Positions 9,101 to 16,979 of a DNA stretch of 64,000 bases are shown one piece after another. This DNA comes from Chloroflexi bacterium UBA6077. Lineage in GTDB: Bacteria > Chloroflexota > UBA6077. The first letter of the stretch is position 1; each line of letters begins with the position of its first letter. The stretch lies in NCBI GenBank assembly GCA_002436065.1, contig DIXP01000094.1:104397-168396 (forward strand), written 5' to 3'. The notes under the pieces are model-generated. The model searched no databases. It saw nothing but the letters and a program-made list of their open reading frames with translations, and was not told where the DNA came from. The translations under genes and the position numbers were made by a program.

Positions 9101-9296
9101 GATCCGGCCGCTCCGGATCGATGGCCGGGTGGTCCATACGGTGGGGATGCCGTGGCATTTCGGATACAAGGGGATCGCCGAAGGGGACATCGCGAACAGC
9201 CTGGCCCACATAGCGGAGGACCCGAACAGCAAGATCCACGAGGGAAAGGTATTTGTCTGCAACCTGAGGGCGGGACGGAAGGGAGGACGGCGATGA
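6117..9296 (+). CDS. fdhA: Formate dehydrogenase catalytic subunit, selenocysteine-containing
   Basis: A molybdopterin (bis-MGD) oxidoreductase of about 1059 residues that oxidises formate to CO2. The frame is interrupted only by TGA at 6702-6704, which I read as selenocysteine 196. The context NQARV-Sec-HSS is the active-site block of FdnG/FdhF-type enzymes, where Sec is followed by the conserved His. A SECIS hairpin follows (6716-6734). The N-terminal 4Fe-4S ligands are C56, C59, C63 and C91 (CPFCAVGC...LCPKG). Later blocks include LLGNVGRPGGGIQALRGH and, at the C-terminus, PWHFGYKGIAEGDIANSL, both typical of the family. No twin-arginine signal is visible. The start is TTG 6117 behind AAAGGAGGTG at 6101-6110; GTG 6081 is the alternative. 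It overlaps the Fe-S subunit by four bases (ATGA). Confidence 0.95.
6702..6734 (+). promoter_or_regulatory. UGA selenocysteine codon and bacterial SECIS element
   Basis: The UGA at 6702-6704 is followed, after 11 bases, by a 7-bp stem (6716-6722 pairing with 6728-6734, one G-U) closed by the five-base loop GGTCT. The UGA-to-stem spacing and the GGUCU loop match the fdhF SECIS of Escherichia coli, which binds SelB. The reading frame is open on both sides of the UGA. Confidence 0.93.
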
Positions 9297-10243
9297 ATGG
9301 CCGTGCCTTGCCAGAAAGGGAGGCCACACGGGGGAAGCCGGACTACCAGGGCCGTTTGGCCAGCGAACAGCCCAATGGGCCGGGCTACAAGACTACCCCG
9401 CCGACAACCCGGGACGAGTCCGTCCGGACGAGCGGCTTCAGCATCGTACCGGGTAGTCGCTACGGCTTCTTCACCGACACGACCGTATGCATAGGCTGCA
9501 AGGCCTGCGAGGTGGCCTGCAAGCAGTGGAACCAACTCCCGATGGACAGCCTGGGCTTCACAGGCAGCAGCTACGATCAGACCCGTGGGCTGGGGGCTAC
9601 CACCTGGCGCCACGTCCTCTTCGTCGAGCAGTTCAGCAGGGAGGCTCGCACGGCTGCGCGGGATCGATGGCTGTTCATGAGCGACGTATGCAAGCACTGC
9701 GAGAATGCGGGGTGCCTCGAAGCCTGCCCAACGGGCGCCATCGTGCGCACCGAGTTCGGGTCCGTGCTGATCCAGCAGGATGTCTGCAACGGCTGCAAGT
9801 ATTGCGTGCCCAGCTGCCCGTTTCATGTGATCACCGTCTCCAACGAACTGGACGGGACCGCGCACAAGTGCACCCTATGCTACGACCGGCTCAAGGGGGG
9901 ACTGGAGCCGGCCTGCGCCAAGTCCTGCCCCACCGACTCTATCCTCTTCGGTCCGGTGGAGAGGCTGCGGGAGATAGCCGAGAAGCGAGTACGGCTGCTC
10001 CATGACCGGGGAGTCTCTGAAGCCTATCTCTATGGGGTCCCGGGCAGTCCTGGCGCTACGGGAGGGGTGGCCAGCCTCAACTGCTTCTTCCTGCTGACCG
10101 ATCGCCCCGAGGTCTACAACCTGCCTGCCGCCCCTGAGCTGCCCTCCACCCGCGCCACTCGCGGGGCAATCACCGCCGCCGTGGCGGCCCTCGCATTCGG
10201 CGCGGCGACCATTCTGGCACTCCGATCGGCAGGGCGAGAATAG
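9293..10243 (+). CDS. fdhB: Formate dehydrogenase iron-sulfur (beta) subunit
   Basis: A 316-residue electron-transfer subunit that should carry four 4Fe-4S clusters. The first Cys block, CIGCKACEVACKQW, is C66, C69, C72 and C76. It is followed by CKHCENAGCLEACPTGAI, CNGCKYCVPSCPF and CTLCYDRLKGG...CAKSCPTD. The C-terminus (about residues 286-312) is a single hydrophobic helix, AITAAVAALAFGAATILAL, like the membrane anchor of FDH-N type beta subunits. The start is ATG 9293 overlapping the fdhA stop, with GGGAGG just upstream. A longer open frame upstream of it only shadows fdhA. It passes electrons from the catalytic subunit to the NrfD-like protein encoded 11 bases downstream. Confidence 0.95.
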   Translation: MNGRALPEREATRGKPDYQGRLASEQPNGPGYKTTPPTTRDESVRTSGFSIVPGSRYGFFTDTTVCIGCKACEVACKQWNQLPMDSLGFTGSSYDQTRGLGATTWRHVLFVEQFSREARTAARDRWLFMSDVCKHCENAGCLEACPTGAIVRTEFGSVLIQQDVCNGCKYCVPSCPFHVITVSNELDGTAHKCTLCYDRLKGGLEPACAKSCPTDSILFGPVERLREIAEKRVRLLHDRGVSEAYLYGVPGSPGATGGVASLNCFFLLTDRPEVYNLPAAPELPSTRATRGAITAAVAALAFGAATILALRSAGRE

Positions 10244-10254
10244 GAGGAAGGAGC

Positions 10255-11202
10255 ATGGGATATTACTCCTACCCTTCGGTCCGAAAGCCAGAGTGGGACT
10301 GGCACATACCCACCTACTTCTTCACCGGTGGTGTAGCATCAGGCGCCCATCTCGCCGCGACCTGGGTGGACCTGTTCGGCACGAAGGAGGACCGGCCGGT
10401 TGCGCGCGCAGGCCACCTGATCGCACTGGCATTGGTGGCCCTGAGCCCGATCCTGCTGATCCTCGACCTGGGCAGGCCGCGGCGCTTCGCCCACATGCTG
10501 CGCATCTTCAAGACCCGCTCGCCCATGAACCTGGGTACATGGGGGCTCTCAGCATTCGGCCTCTTCACGGCCCTGGGCGTACTCCGGCTGGCCGTCGAGG
10601 AGGGGTTAGTGGGAAAGCACTCCCTCTTAGCCAGGCTGCTGGCATGGGCGCCCTTGCGGGCGTACGGCATCCTGGGCAGCCTGTTCGCATTCTTCGTGGG
10701 GAGCTACACAGGGCTGCTGCTCAGCTTCACGAACGTGCCGATCTGGGCCAGGAACCACCTGTTGCAGGGGCCGCTGTTCGTCGCCTCCGCGATGTCCACG
10801 GGGCTGGCGGCCATCTCCTTCGTCCTGGCTGCCTCCGGCACCGGCAACAGGCGCACGGACGACTTCCTCCACAGAGCGGAGAGCATTTCGAATCTCGGTG
10901 AGATCGCCCTGACAGCCGGCAGCCTCGCCACACTCGGGTCGCTAGCAAAGCCGCTCATGAGCGGGAGTTGTGGAGCCCTCTTTTGGGGCGGTGCCGTGAG
11001 CATGGGCATGGTTGGCCCCCTGCTGCTCCGGGGGGTAGCGACACGCTCCAAGGGCTCGGGCCATCGGCGGCTTCACCTCTTGGCCAGCATCGCGGCGCTC
11101 GTGGGCGGATTCCTATTCCGATGGGTGGAGGTCGGCGTCGGGCAGAGGCAGGCCGATGAGAACCCGGAGGCTTACTTCCAGTACACACGCTCTCATCGGT
11201 AG
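10255..11202 (+). CDS. NrfD/PsrC-like membrane subunit of formate dehydrogenase
   Basis: A 315-residue polytopic membrane protein. The N-terminus (EWDWHIPTYFFTGGVASGAH) and the LDLGRPRRFAHMLRIFKTRSPM segment are hallmarks of NrfD/PsrC proteins, which exchange electrons with quinone. About eight hydrophobic segments can be counted. It is the third gene of the fdh operon, replacing a cytochrome b gamma subunit, so the complex probably reduces menaquinone without heme. The start is ATG 10255 with AGGAAGGAG just upstream. It is followed closely by a small protein at 11214. Confidence 0.92.
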   Translation: MGYYSYPSVRKPEWDWHIPTYFFTGGVASGAHLAATWVDLFGTKEDRPVARAGHLIALALVALSPILLILDLGRPRRFAHMLRIFKTRSPMNLGTWGLSAFGLFTALGVLRLAVEEGLVGKHSLLARLLAWAPLRAYGILGSLFAFFVGSYTGLLLSFTNVPIWARNHLLQGPLFVASAMSTGLAAISFVLAASGTGNRRTDDFLHRAESISNLGEIALTAGSLATLGSLAKPLMSGSCGALFWGGAVSMGMVGPLLLRGVATRSKGSGHRRLHLLASIAALVGGFLFRWVEVGVGQRQADENPEAYFQYTRSHR

Positions 11203-11213
11203 GAGAGATGTCG

Positions 11214-11453
11214 ATGCTGCATGTCAGGGGACAGGCACTGGCGGAGGTGCGCGGCACCATGGTTCTGGCCCAAGAGAACCGTTTCAGGATCGAGACTGAA
11301 GACGGTCGATCGGTCCTGTTCGTGCTGGGGAAGGGGTCTGGCCCTTCGCTGGGCACGATTGCATCCTGGGCCAAAGCCGGCCAGATAGTGGTCGTGCGCT
11401 ACAAAGGGAAGCTGGTCGCGGCGCCGGTGGCGGAGCAGGTCCACCCGGTCTAG
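11214..11453 (+). CDS. Small conserved-looking protein at the end of the fdh operon
   Basis: A 79-residue protein of unknown function. The sequence is rich in beta-strand-like stretches (MVLAQENRFRIETEDGRSVL and AGQIVVVRYKGKLVAAPV), which suggests a small SH3- or OB-like barrel. It has no cysteines or membrane segment. The ATG at 11214 is preferred over the one at 11208 because AGGAG at 11201-11205 is too close to the latter. It begins 12 bases after the NrfD gene and precedes the strong terminator at 11500-11553, so it is very likely the last gene of the fdh operon, perhaps an assembly or regulatory accessory (inference). Confidence 0.65.
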   Translation: MLHVRGQALAEVRGTMVLAQENRFRIETEDGRSVLFVLGKGSGPSLGTIASWAKAGQIVVVRYKGKLVAAPVAEQVHPV

Positions 11454-11499
11454 TGCTCGACCAACTGGATTTGACAGGGCGGCGGGGTGACCTGTTGCA

Positions 11500-11553
11500 G
11501 ACGTGAAAGAGAGCGCGAGCACCCCCGAAGCCGCTCGCGCTCTCTTTCACGTC
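11500..11553. terminator. Strong bidirectional terminator
   Basis: A perfect 21-bp inverted repeat (11500-11520 with 11533-11553) and a 12-base loop lie between the end of the fdh operon and the converging DUF4870 gene. Confidence 0.85.
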
Positions 11554-11564
11554 AAAGTATCAGG

Positions 11565-11957
11565 CTACTTGCTGGCGTACCCCTCGGCCATGTCGCCGAT
11601 GTAGGGAATCTTCCACTTCTCGCCCTGAGCCGCCTTGATGATCAGCACGATCCACAGGACCATGCTGCCCAGTCCCACCACCATACTGATCAGAAAGCCC
11701 AGGATCCCCACGATGACGCCAATGACCGGCACCATGGTCAGGATGCCGAACACAATGCTGTAGACGATCCAGAAGGCTATCAAGGCCACGTTGAAGATGA
11801 TGGATTGAAACGCATGAAACCGAACGTAGGAACCCTTGTCGATCAAGAGAAAGACCACGCCTGTGATTAGCCCGAGAACGTAGCTGAGAGCGCCGGACAT
11901 GTTCGGGGACATGCCGGTTCCGGACTGGGATCCGCCGCCGGATTGGCTTTCCTGCAT
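11565..11957 (-). CDS. DUF4870-family membrane protein
   Basis: A 130-residue membrane protein with a Ser/Gly-rich N-terminal tail (about residues 1-20). A hydrophobic core of three to four helices follows, with the motif DKGSYVRFHAFQSIIFNV between the first and second helices. A YVRFHAFQS-like segment is typical of DUF4870/Tic20-like small membrane proteins. The function is unknown. The start is ATG 11957 behind AAAGGAGGAGG. The gene shares a terminator with the fdh operon and reads toward it; there is no evidence that they are functionally linked. Confidence 0.82.
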   Translation of the reverse strand: MQESQSGGGSQSGTGMSPNMSGALSYVLGLITGVVFLLIDKGSYVRFHAFQSIIFNVALIAFWIVYSIVFGILTMVPVIGVIVGILGFLISMVVGLGSMVLWIVLIIKAAQGEKWKIPYIGDMAEGYASK

Positions 11958-12093
11958 TGCCTCCTCCTTTTTGTGGGTTTACTTGGACGCACTCCACCCT
12001 GGGGAGATACCCACGGGAAGGCGACGAACATAGATTATCATGAACGGATCAGTTGGTCCACAGGTAACGACCGTAGATTGAGTGAAGAGGCGA

Positions 12094-13980
12094 TTACTCC
12101 CGCTCGCAGCCACGGGTCTCCGCCGAGATACAGGCGAGCCGCTCCGCCAACTCCAGGGCATCGACTGGCCAGAACGGGACGGGTCGGGGGTGGCTGGTCG
12201 GCGTGATGTAGCGAAGCGGCCGGCAGGAGAGGATCATCTGCCGCCACTGCTGAGGTACTGCCTCTCGCCCGTAGACGGATCCCAGCAGCGCCCCAGCGAT
12301 AGCAGCGTTCGTGTCAGTGTCCCCGCCGGCCATGACCGTGGCTACCACCCCCTCTTCGAGGGAGGGGGCATGTACCAACTGGAAGAAGGCGTTCTGGAGG
12401 GCCACCAACACCCACCCCTGGTGAGTCTGGTAGTCTCGAGGTGGTGCCTCGGCTGCCTCCCTGAGTGCGGAGAGCACCGTTCCGTCCCAGCAGAAGCGCT
12501 CCGCCCAATGCAGGGTAAAGCGGTAGACATCCACGGGGCTGTCTGCCGTAGCTATCGCCCGCGCCAACGCAACGACGAACAGCGCACAGGACTCCCGACA
12601 GGCCGGGTGGGGATGCGTCAGGCAACTATCCTTACTGGCGAGGTCCGCCAACTGGTGGGGAGGCATGGCATAGCCCCAGACCGCCATCGGGCTGATCCGC
12701 ATCAGGGAACCGTTGGACTGGCTGGTCTCGCTCGCCGACCTCTGCATGAGGGCGGAGGTGCTGCCAAGCCCCCTGGAAGCAGCCTGCAAAGCCGTCCTCG
12801 TCGTCTCGCCTATGGTGAAGGGGTGCGACCGGTACCAGTAGAGGTAGGCATTGGCTGCCGCCTCGACGTCGTAGCCCCTCGCGGCCACCAGTGAGCGAGC
12901 CAGGGACAGAGCCAGCTCCGAGTCGTCGGTAGGCTGGCCGGCAAGTATCTCCCAAGTCCCCCCATCCTGGAGCGTTCTCAACCCACTGGGGTATCGGGTC
13001 CGCAGCCTGTCCTCTCGCTCGAACTCCACCCGGCTACCGAGGGAGTCCCCGGCGAGTTGGCCCAGCAAGCACCCCTGGACACGAGACAGCAACCCAGGGT
13101 CTGCCACGGCGTTACCCGGCAACAACCGCACAGGGAAGGGCAATACATCGGGGAGATCAGCAGATGAGGGATGGGCCAGCGTCGTGTCCCAGGGGCGACC
13201 AACCAGATCCGCTGCCACCTCTGGAGCGCCCCCAAAGCAGGCTCTGTTCTCGCCTTCGCCCTTAGGGCCGTACCTGACCACTTCGCCATCCTGGTCCAGC
13301 AGATCGCCGCCGGCCGACCGAAGCAGGGCGTGCCCGGCGGCATAGTCCCAAGAACAGGGGGCATCAAGCGAGACCATGGCGGCGGCCTCTCCACAAGCCA
13401 CCAGCGCCAGACGGTGGGCCACGCTGGGCACAGCCCGATAACGGGCCGGAGCTGTGCAGCGGGAATGGACCTCCGGATTCAGCTCTGCTTTCTCTGACAG
13501 CAGCACGACATCTCGAGCTGACAGGCGCGGTGGCCAGGCGGGCCGCACCGTCTCTCTTCCCTGGCGGCGAAGGGGTCCGCATCCCTCGGCCCAAGCGAAG
13601 AGGTCGCCCTCGCCGTCTGGCGACGCGAAGACGAAGACGACGCCCAGGACGGGGACCTGCTCGGCCAGCAGGGCAATGGAGACAGCGCTGCCGCGCTGCC
13701 CGGCGAGATAGGCCGAGGTGCCGGAATTGGGGTCCACCAGCCAGAGGTACCGGCCATCGTCGCCCAGGGATCCTCCGGTCTCTTCACCGAGGTATCCCCA
13801 TCTCGGGAAGGCCGATGTCAACCGCTGGCGGATGGATTGTTCGGCCAAGAGGTCCACCTCCGCATGGCCGTCAACACCCCGGGGTCCACCGGTTCGATGG
13901 AACTCCTGCCGCAGGAGACCTCCAGCAACCCTCGCCGCCTCGATGGCGACCCGCAACGGGTCACTGAAATCGACGGTCAT
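12094..13980 (-). CDS. Fusion: inositol-monophosphatase-like domain + ADP-ribosylglycohydrolase
   Basis: A 628-residue two-domain protein. Residues 1 to about 265 form an IMPase/CysQ-type domain: GEET at 65-68, WLVDPNSGTSAYL with Asp83, and WDYAAGHALLRSAGGDLLD near the end. Canonical IMPases have DPxDGT, whereas here the second Asp is Ser86, which may weaken or alter metal binding. From about residue 285 there is a DraG/ARH-type ADP-ribosylglycohydrolase: GCLLGQLAGDSLG, PTDDSE at about 350-355, SNGSLMRISPMAVWG and GGDTDTNAAIAGALLG with Asp554 and Asp556. All the metal-binding acidic residues I would expect in the hydrolase are present. The start is ATG 13980 with a GGAAG upstream; the open frame continues upstream to 14241 but over repeat DNA. 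It probably removes ADP-ribose from a target or small molecule (family knowledge). Confidence 0.88.
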   Translation of the reverse strand: MTVDFSDPLRVAIEAARVAGGLLRQEFHRTGGPRGVDGHAEVDLLAEQSIRQRLTSAFPRWGYLGEETGGSLGDDGRYLWLVDPNSGTSAYLAGQRGSAVSIALLAEQVPVLGVVFVFASPDGEGDLFAWAEGCGPLRRQGRETVRPAWPPRLSARDVVLLSEKAELNPEVHSRCTAPARYRAVPSVAHRLALVACGEAAAMVSLDAPCSWDYAAGHALLRSAGGDLLDQDGEVVRYGPKGEGENRACFGGAPEVAADLVGRPWDTTLAHPSSADLPDVLPFPVRLLPGNAVADPGLLSRVQGCLLGQLAGDSLGSRVEFEREDRLRTRYPSGLRTLQDGGTWEILAGQPTDDSELALSLARSLVAARGYDVEAAANAYLYWYRSHPFTIGETTRTALQAASRGLGSTSALMQRSASETSQSNGSLMRISPMAVWGYAMPPHQLADLASKDSCLTHPHPACRESCALFVVALARAIATADSPVDVYRFTLHWAERFCWDGTVLSALREAAEAPPRDYQTHQGWVLVALQNAFFQLVHAPSLEEGVVATVMAGGDTDTNAAIAGALLGSVYGREAVPQQWRQMILSCRPLRYITPTSHPRPVPFWPVDALELAERLACISAETRGCERE

Positions 13981-14131
13981 GGGAGCAGCTTCCTTAATTG
14001 TGCTACGAGATCCGAGTCCAGGCAGTATACCACTCACCCATGGCGAGAACCCCCGCGTTGACCCGCGCAAGGCAGATCGCAACCGTACTGGAACCCACCT
14101 GCTGGAGTCACCCTGGCACGACAAATGTTGT

Positions 14132-14165
14132 AGTGGCGTGCGGGGCAATTGCCCCGCACGCCACT
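14132..14165. repeat. 34-bp perfect palindrome
   Basis: Bases 14132-14148 pair completely with 14149-14165. It lies between the divergent genes at 13980 (-) and 14186 (+). It is similar in design to the other GC-rich palindromes (6000-6045 and 37899-37928) but with a different core. Confidence 0.65.
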
Positions 14166-14185
14166 CATCTGTTGGGAGGAAGACC

Positions 14186-14626
14186 GTGCCGAAGAAGCGC
14201 ATGTTGCCTGACAGCGAACTCTGCACCGTTACCCTTGGCATTCAACTGCTGGACTTCCATGAGGCCGAGGCGCTGGCAAACCAGACCTGGGCCGGTGCCG
14301 AGGAGGTACTGGACATGGTGGATCTCTCGCGACACTCCGCCAGCTCATCCGCCCTTCGACAGCTGATGAACTGCGGCTGGGAGTCCGACAGCGTGACCGG
14401 CCTCCTGCTCGGCATCTGGATGAGAAAAACCGGCTCGGCCTCCGAGATCGCTGCCGACCTTCTCGCCCTGGAGCCCTCTCAAAGACGAGTACTCACAGCC
14501 CTGTACTCAGCGGGAGACAGCAAGACCGTCATCCAGTATTCGGTGACCCGAGATGGAACCCTGATGCAGCACTCCTACAGCCGCAAGGCCCTGGGTACGG
14601 CCGATATTAGACTGTTTCCGAGTTAG
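14186..14626 (+). CDS. Hypothetical protein
   Basis: A 146-residue soluble protein I do not recognise. It has a mixed helical composition (EAEALANQTWAGAEEVLDMV, then ALRQLMNCGWESDSVTGLLL), no membrane segment and only two cysteines. The C-terminal part is predicted beta-like (TVIQYSVTRDGTLMQHSYS). The start is GTG 14186 behind GGGAGGA; the ATG at 14201 is an alternative. Its stop overlaps the 3' end of the converging aminotransferase gene by four bases. Codon usage is like its neighbours, which supports a real gene. Confidence 0.55.
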   Translation: MPKKRMLPDSELCTVTLGIQLLDFHEAEALANQTWAGAEEVLDMVDLSRHSASSSALRQLMNCGWESDSVTGLLLGIWMRKTGSASEIAADLLALEPSQRRVLTALYSAGDSKTVIQYSVTRDGTLMQHSYSRKALGTADIRLFPS

Positions 14627-15783
14627 GACCTGAGCTCCTCCATGGCCGCCTTGAATATGGCAACGCCTTCCACAATGTCTTTCACAGAAGGGGCGAAGGT
14701 GAAGCGAAGATGCTTCTCCCCCATGGAGCCGAACTCGGTCCCAGGACGACAGTTCAGCCCTCGCTCATAGAGATACTTCATCATCTCCACGGCCGAAAGA
14801 GGGGCATCATAATTCACCCAGGCGTAGAAGGCCGCATCCAGTTCATACACTCGGATGCCAGGCACCTTCTGAAGCTCCTGCCACATCGCCTCGCGCTGAA
14901 GCTGGTACTGACCCAGCATCCAGGCCCGCCACTTCCTGTCCTCCTCCTTGTTGGTCAACGCCTCCAGGGCCGCCCGCATGGCGATGCTGTTCACGTAGCC
15001 CACTGCCGTCCGGTTGATTGCCGAGATCGGCCGGAACAGGTCGCCTTTGGCCACCACCCAGCCAACTCGCCACCCAGTCATGGCGTAGGTCTTGGAGAAG
15101 GAATTGACGAGCACCGTCCTCTCGCCCAGCAGCGGATGCCCCAGGACGGAGAGGTGCTTTCCCGCGAATACCAGCTGGTCATACACCTCGTCCGAGAGCA
15201 CCACCAGATTGTTCTCGCTGGCCACGGCGGCGAGGCCATCCAGCTCATCCTTCCCCAGCAGCTGGCCTGTGGGATTGGAGGGGAAGTTGAGTACCAGCAT
15301 CTTGGTCCGAGGGGTAACTGCCCGCCGGACAGCCTCCACATCGACCTTGAATTTGCTGGTCAAGGGCACCGACGCGATTGTAGCGCCCACGACCCTGGCC
15401 ACATCGGCGTACAGCGAATAGGTGGGATCGAGGATGATCACCTCATCCCCCTCGTTGAGGAGCGCGACCATGGCGGCGTAAACGGCCCCTGTACCGGCGG
15501 CGGTTATCAACACCTCGGGCGCGGATACGGGGACACCGCTGATTTCCGACTGGTATGCGGCCACGGCCTCCCGCAACTGCACATCACCCTGCACGGCCGG
15601 ATAGTGGGTGTAGCCCTCGCGCATGGCGCGGATGGCCGCCTGGACGACATACTCCGGCGTAGCGAAGCTGGGGTCTCCCCGGTGGAGTCCTACCACCTTC
15701 GGAGTCCTTGGCTTCGGCAGCTTGTCCGCAAGATTCCGTTGCGAGCCTGACAATCGCTCCACGGCCCTGGAGACACCGAACAT
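14623..15783 (-). CDS. Pyridoxal-phosphate aminotransferase, class I/II
   Basis: A 386-residue fold-type I aminotransferase. Motifs include PEVLITAAGTGAVYAAMVAL, the NFPSNPTGQLL cofactor-ring block, VLSDEVYDQL, and NSFSKTYAMTGWRVGW, which contains the Schiff-base lysine. The C-terminal Arg for the substrate carboxylate is within HLRFTFAPS. This pattern matches the aspartate/LL-diaminopimelate-type aminotransferases, but the amino acid donor cannot be fixed. The start is ATG 15783 with AAGGAGGACAG upstream. It is monocistronic or the last gene after 15900-16205, from which it is separated by a hairpin. Confidence 0.9.
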   Translation of the reverse strand: MFGVSRAVERLSGSQRNLADKLPKPRTPKVVGLHRGDPSFATPEYVVQAAIRAMREGYTHYPAVQGDVQLREAVAAYQSEISGVPVSAPEVLITAAGTGAVYAAMVALLNEGDEVIILDPTYSLYADVARVVGATIASVPLTSKFKVDVEAVRRAVTPRTKMLVLNFPSNPTGQLLGKDELDGLAAVASENNLVVLSDEVYDQLVFAGKHLSVLGHPLLGERTVLVNSFSKTYAMTGWRVGWVVAKGDLFRPISAINRTAVGYVNSIAMRAALEALTNKEEDRKWRAWMLGQYQLQREAMWQELQKVPGIRVYELDAAFYAWVNYDAPLSAVEMMKYLYERGLNCRPGTEFGSMGEKHLRFTFAPSVKDIVEGVAIFKAAMEELRS

Positions 15784-15841
15784 CGATGCTGTCCTCCTTG
15801 CGTACGATTTGTCTGTATCCTATCACAGCGCTGTCCTTGGC

Positions 15842-15880
15842 AATGCAGAAGCCCGAGGGAATCCCTCGGGCTTCTGCATT
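15842..15880. terminator. Hairpin terminator
   Basis: An 18-bp perfect stem (15842-15859 with 15863-15880) with a minimal loop sits just downstream of the small membrane-protein gene ending at 15900 (-) and upstream of the aminotransferase start. Confidence 0.75.
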
Positions 15881-15899
15881 ACAGTCTGTTCTGCCGGTC

Positions 15900-16205
15900 T
15901 TACTTGCTCATCCTGCGGGACGCCCTGGACATGGCCTCGCCCATTTCCTCGATCGGCCGCTCGTGGCTGGGGTGGAGCAGCTTATACATGAGCGCGAAAA
16001 TCCCGAAGGTCGGCGCCCACTGGCCGATGAACAGGGAGGTCGAGCGTCGTCCGATCAGGAAAAAGAAGGCCGACACCAGGACGCTGGCCAGCGCAAGGCC
16101 GATATAGGTCTGGGTAGGCATCTCCTCAAGCGTCCTGAAAACGTTGTTCTGGGTTTCCTCCATCTCGCGCACGGGTGTCTCCTCGATCTGTGATGTGTAC
16201 CTCAC
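15900..16205 (-). CDS. Small membrane protein
   Basis: Up to 101 residues with a charged N-terminal third rich in Glu and two hydrophobic helices (YIGLALASVLVSAFFFLIG and LFIGQWAPTFGIFALMYKLL). A basic C-terminus follows (RASRRMSK). There is no recognised domain. Two starts are plausible: GTG 16205 with GAGGGAG seven bases upstream, and GTG 16172 with GAGGAGA. It lies downstream of the SH3 protein gene on the same strand. Confidence 0.6.
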   Translation of the reverse strand: MRYTSQIEETPVREMEETQNNVFRTLEEMPTQTYIGLALASVLVSAFFFLIGRRSTSLFIGQWAPTFGIFALMYKLLHPSHERPIEEMGEAMSRASRRMSK

Positions 16206-16262
16206 AACCGTACTCCCTCAATAGGGAGAGCAGGTCAGAGGCACCCTCCGTGCCACGAGACG

Positions 16263-16703
16263 CTACGGCAGGTTCACGAGGAATTCGGCGGGGATGTAGC
16301 CCTCCGTGCCATCGGAGGCGCGGACCTTGAACCAACGACGGCCTTCGGCCTCCTCAGGGGGACCCGTGATCTCCATCCTCGCCCCATCCATGTAGGATCG
16401 GACCTTGTCCTCATTGCGGGGGGTGCGTCGGAGGTAGACACCCAGGCCATCGGTATTCCCGACCGCCATCACTTGAGGCTTGTCGGGAACTGGGGTAGCG
16501 GTGGCTGGAACGCGGGTCGACGTGGCGGTAGGAGGCGCTGGAGTGGGTGTGGGGGTAATGGTGATCTCTACCTTACGCGGGGCAGAGCTACCAACGCCCA
16601 ATTCCGAGAGGCTTATCAGATCCTTGCCCGTGATTAGCCGGTAGCCATACAGGCTTCCGCTAACAGCCACAGTCGCCATCAGCAAGAAGACGAGCACTCT
16701 CAA
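16263..16703 (-). CDS. Exported SH3-domain protein
   Basis: A 146-residue protein with an N-terminal hydrophobic signal or anchor helix (MRVLVFLLMATVAVSGSLYG). A Thr/Pro-rich linker covers about residues 48-75 (TPTPTPAPPTATST). A C-terminal bacterial SH3-like domain covers about residues 80-146 (LGVYLRRTPRNEDKVRSYMD ... EGYIPAEFLV). Such proteins usually bind cell-wall material on the outside. The TPTPTP linker is also present in the LysM/M23 peptidase at 40847, so both are probably envelope proteins of similar architecture. Confidence 0.75.
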   Translation of the reverse strand: MRVLVFLLMATVAVSGSLYGYRLITGKDLISLSELGVGSSAPRKVEITITPTPTPAPPTATSTRVPATATPVPDKPQVMAVGNTDGLGVYLRRTPRNEDKVRSYMDGARMEITGPPEEAEGRRWFKVRASDGTEGYIPAEFLVNLP

Positions 16704-16817
16704 CGACCGGTAACCTCATCCAGACTGGCAGGGTCACGCCAAGTCTGACTCGCGGATCTCACCACGTAGGTCTCAGAACTCACCGCACTGTCGTGCCAAC
16801 CATACTGTCACACCGAT

Positions 16818-16873
16818 TGAGCGGGGAGCGAAGGAACTCCACGTGTAACGGGAGATCCTTCGCTAATCGCTCA
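16818..16873. repeat. Imperfect inverted repeat in an intergenic spacer
   Basis: A TGAGCG...CGAAGGA arm faces a TCCTTCG...CGCTCA arm. The spacer 16704-16979 otherwise shows no gene. The AGATCCTTCGCT...GCTCAGGATGAC wording looks like a dispersed repeat, but only one copy is in this window. Confidence 0.45.
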
Positions 16874-16979
16874 GGATGACAACGAGATGGCCCCCAGGCA
16901 ACCCCAGGGCCATCAGGATGACAGCCCAAGAGCGCCCAGGGACAGCAAAGTGTGTCTCGGATTCACCGGATGTGTCGGT

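Noticed and set aside
13718..14185. N-terminal extension of the hypothetical protein that starts at 14186
   Set aside because: It would overlap the start of the fusion gene on the other strand and cover a palindrome. The GGGAGGA at 14175 supports the shorter protein.
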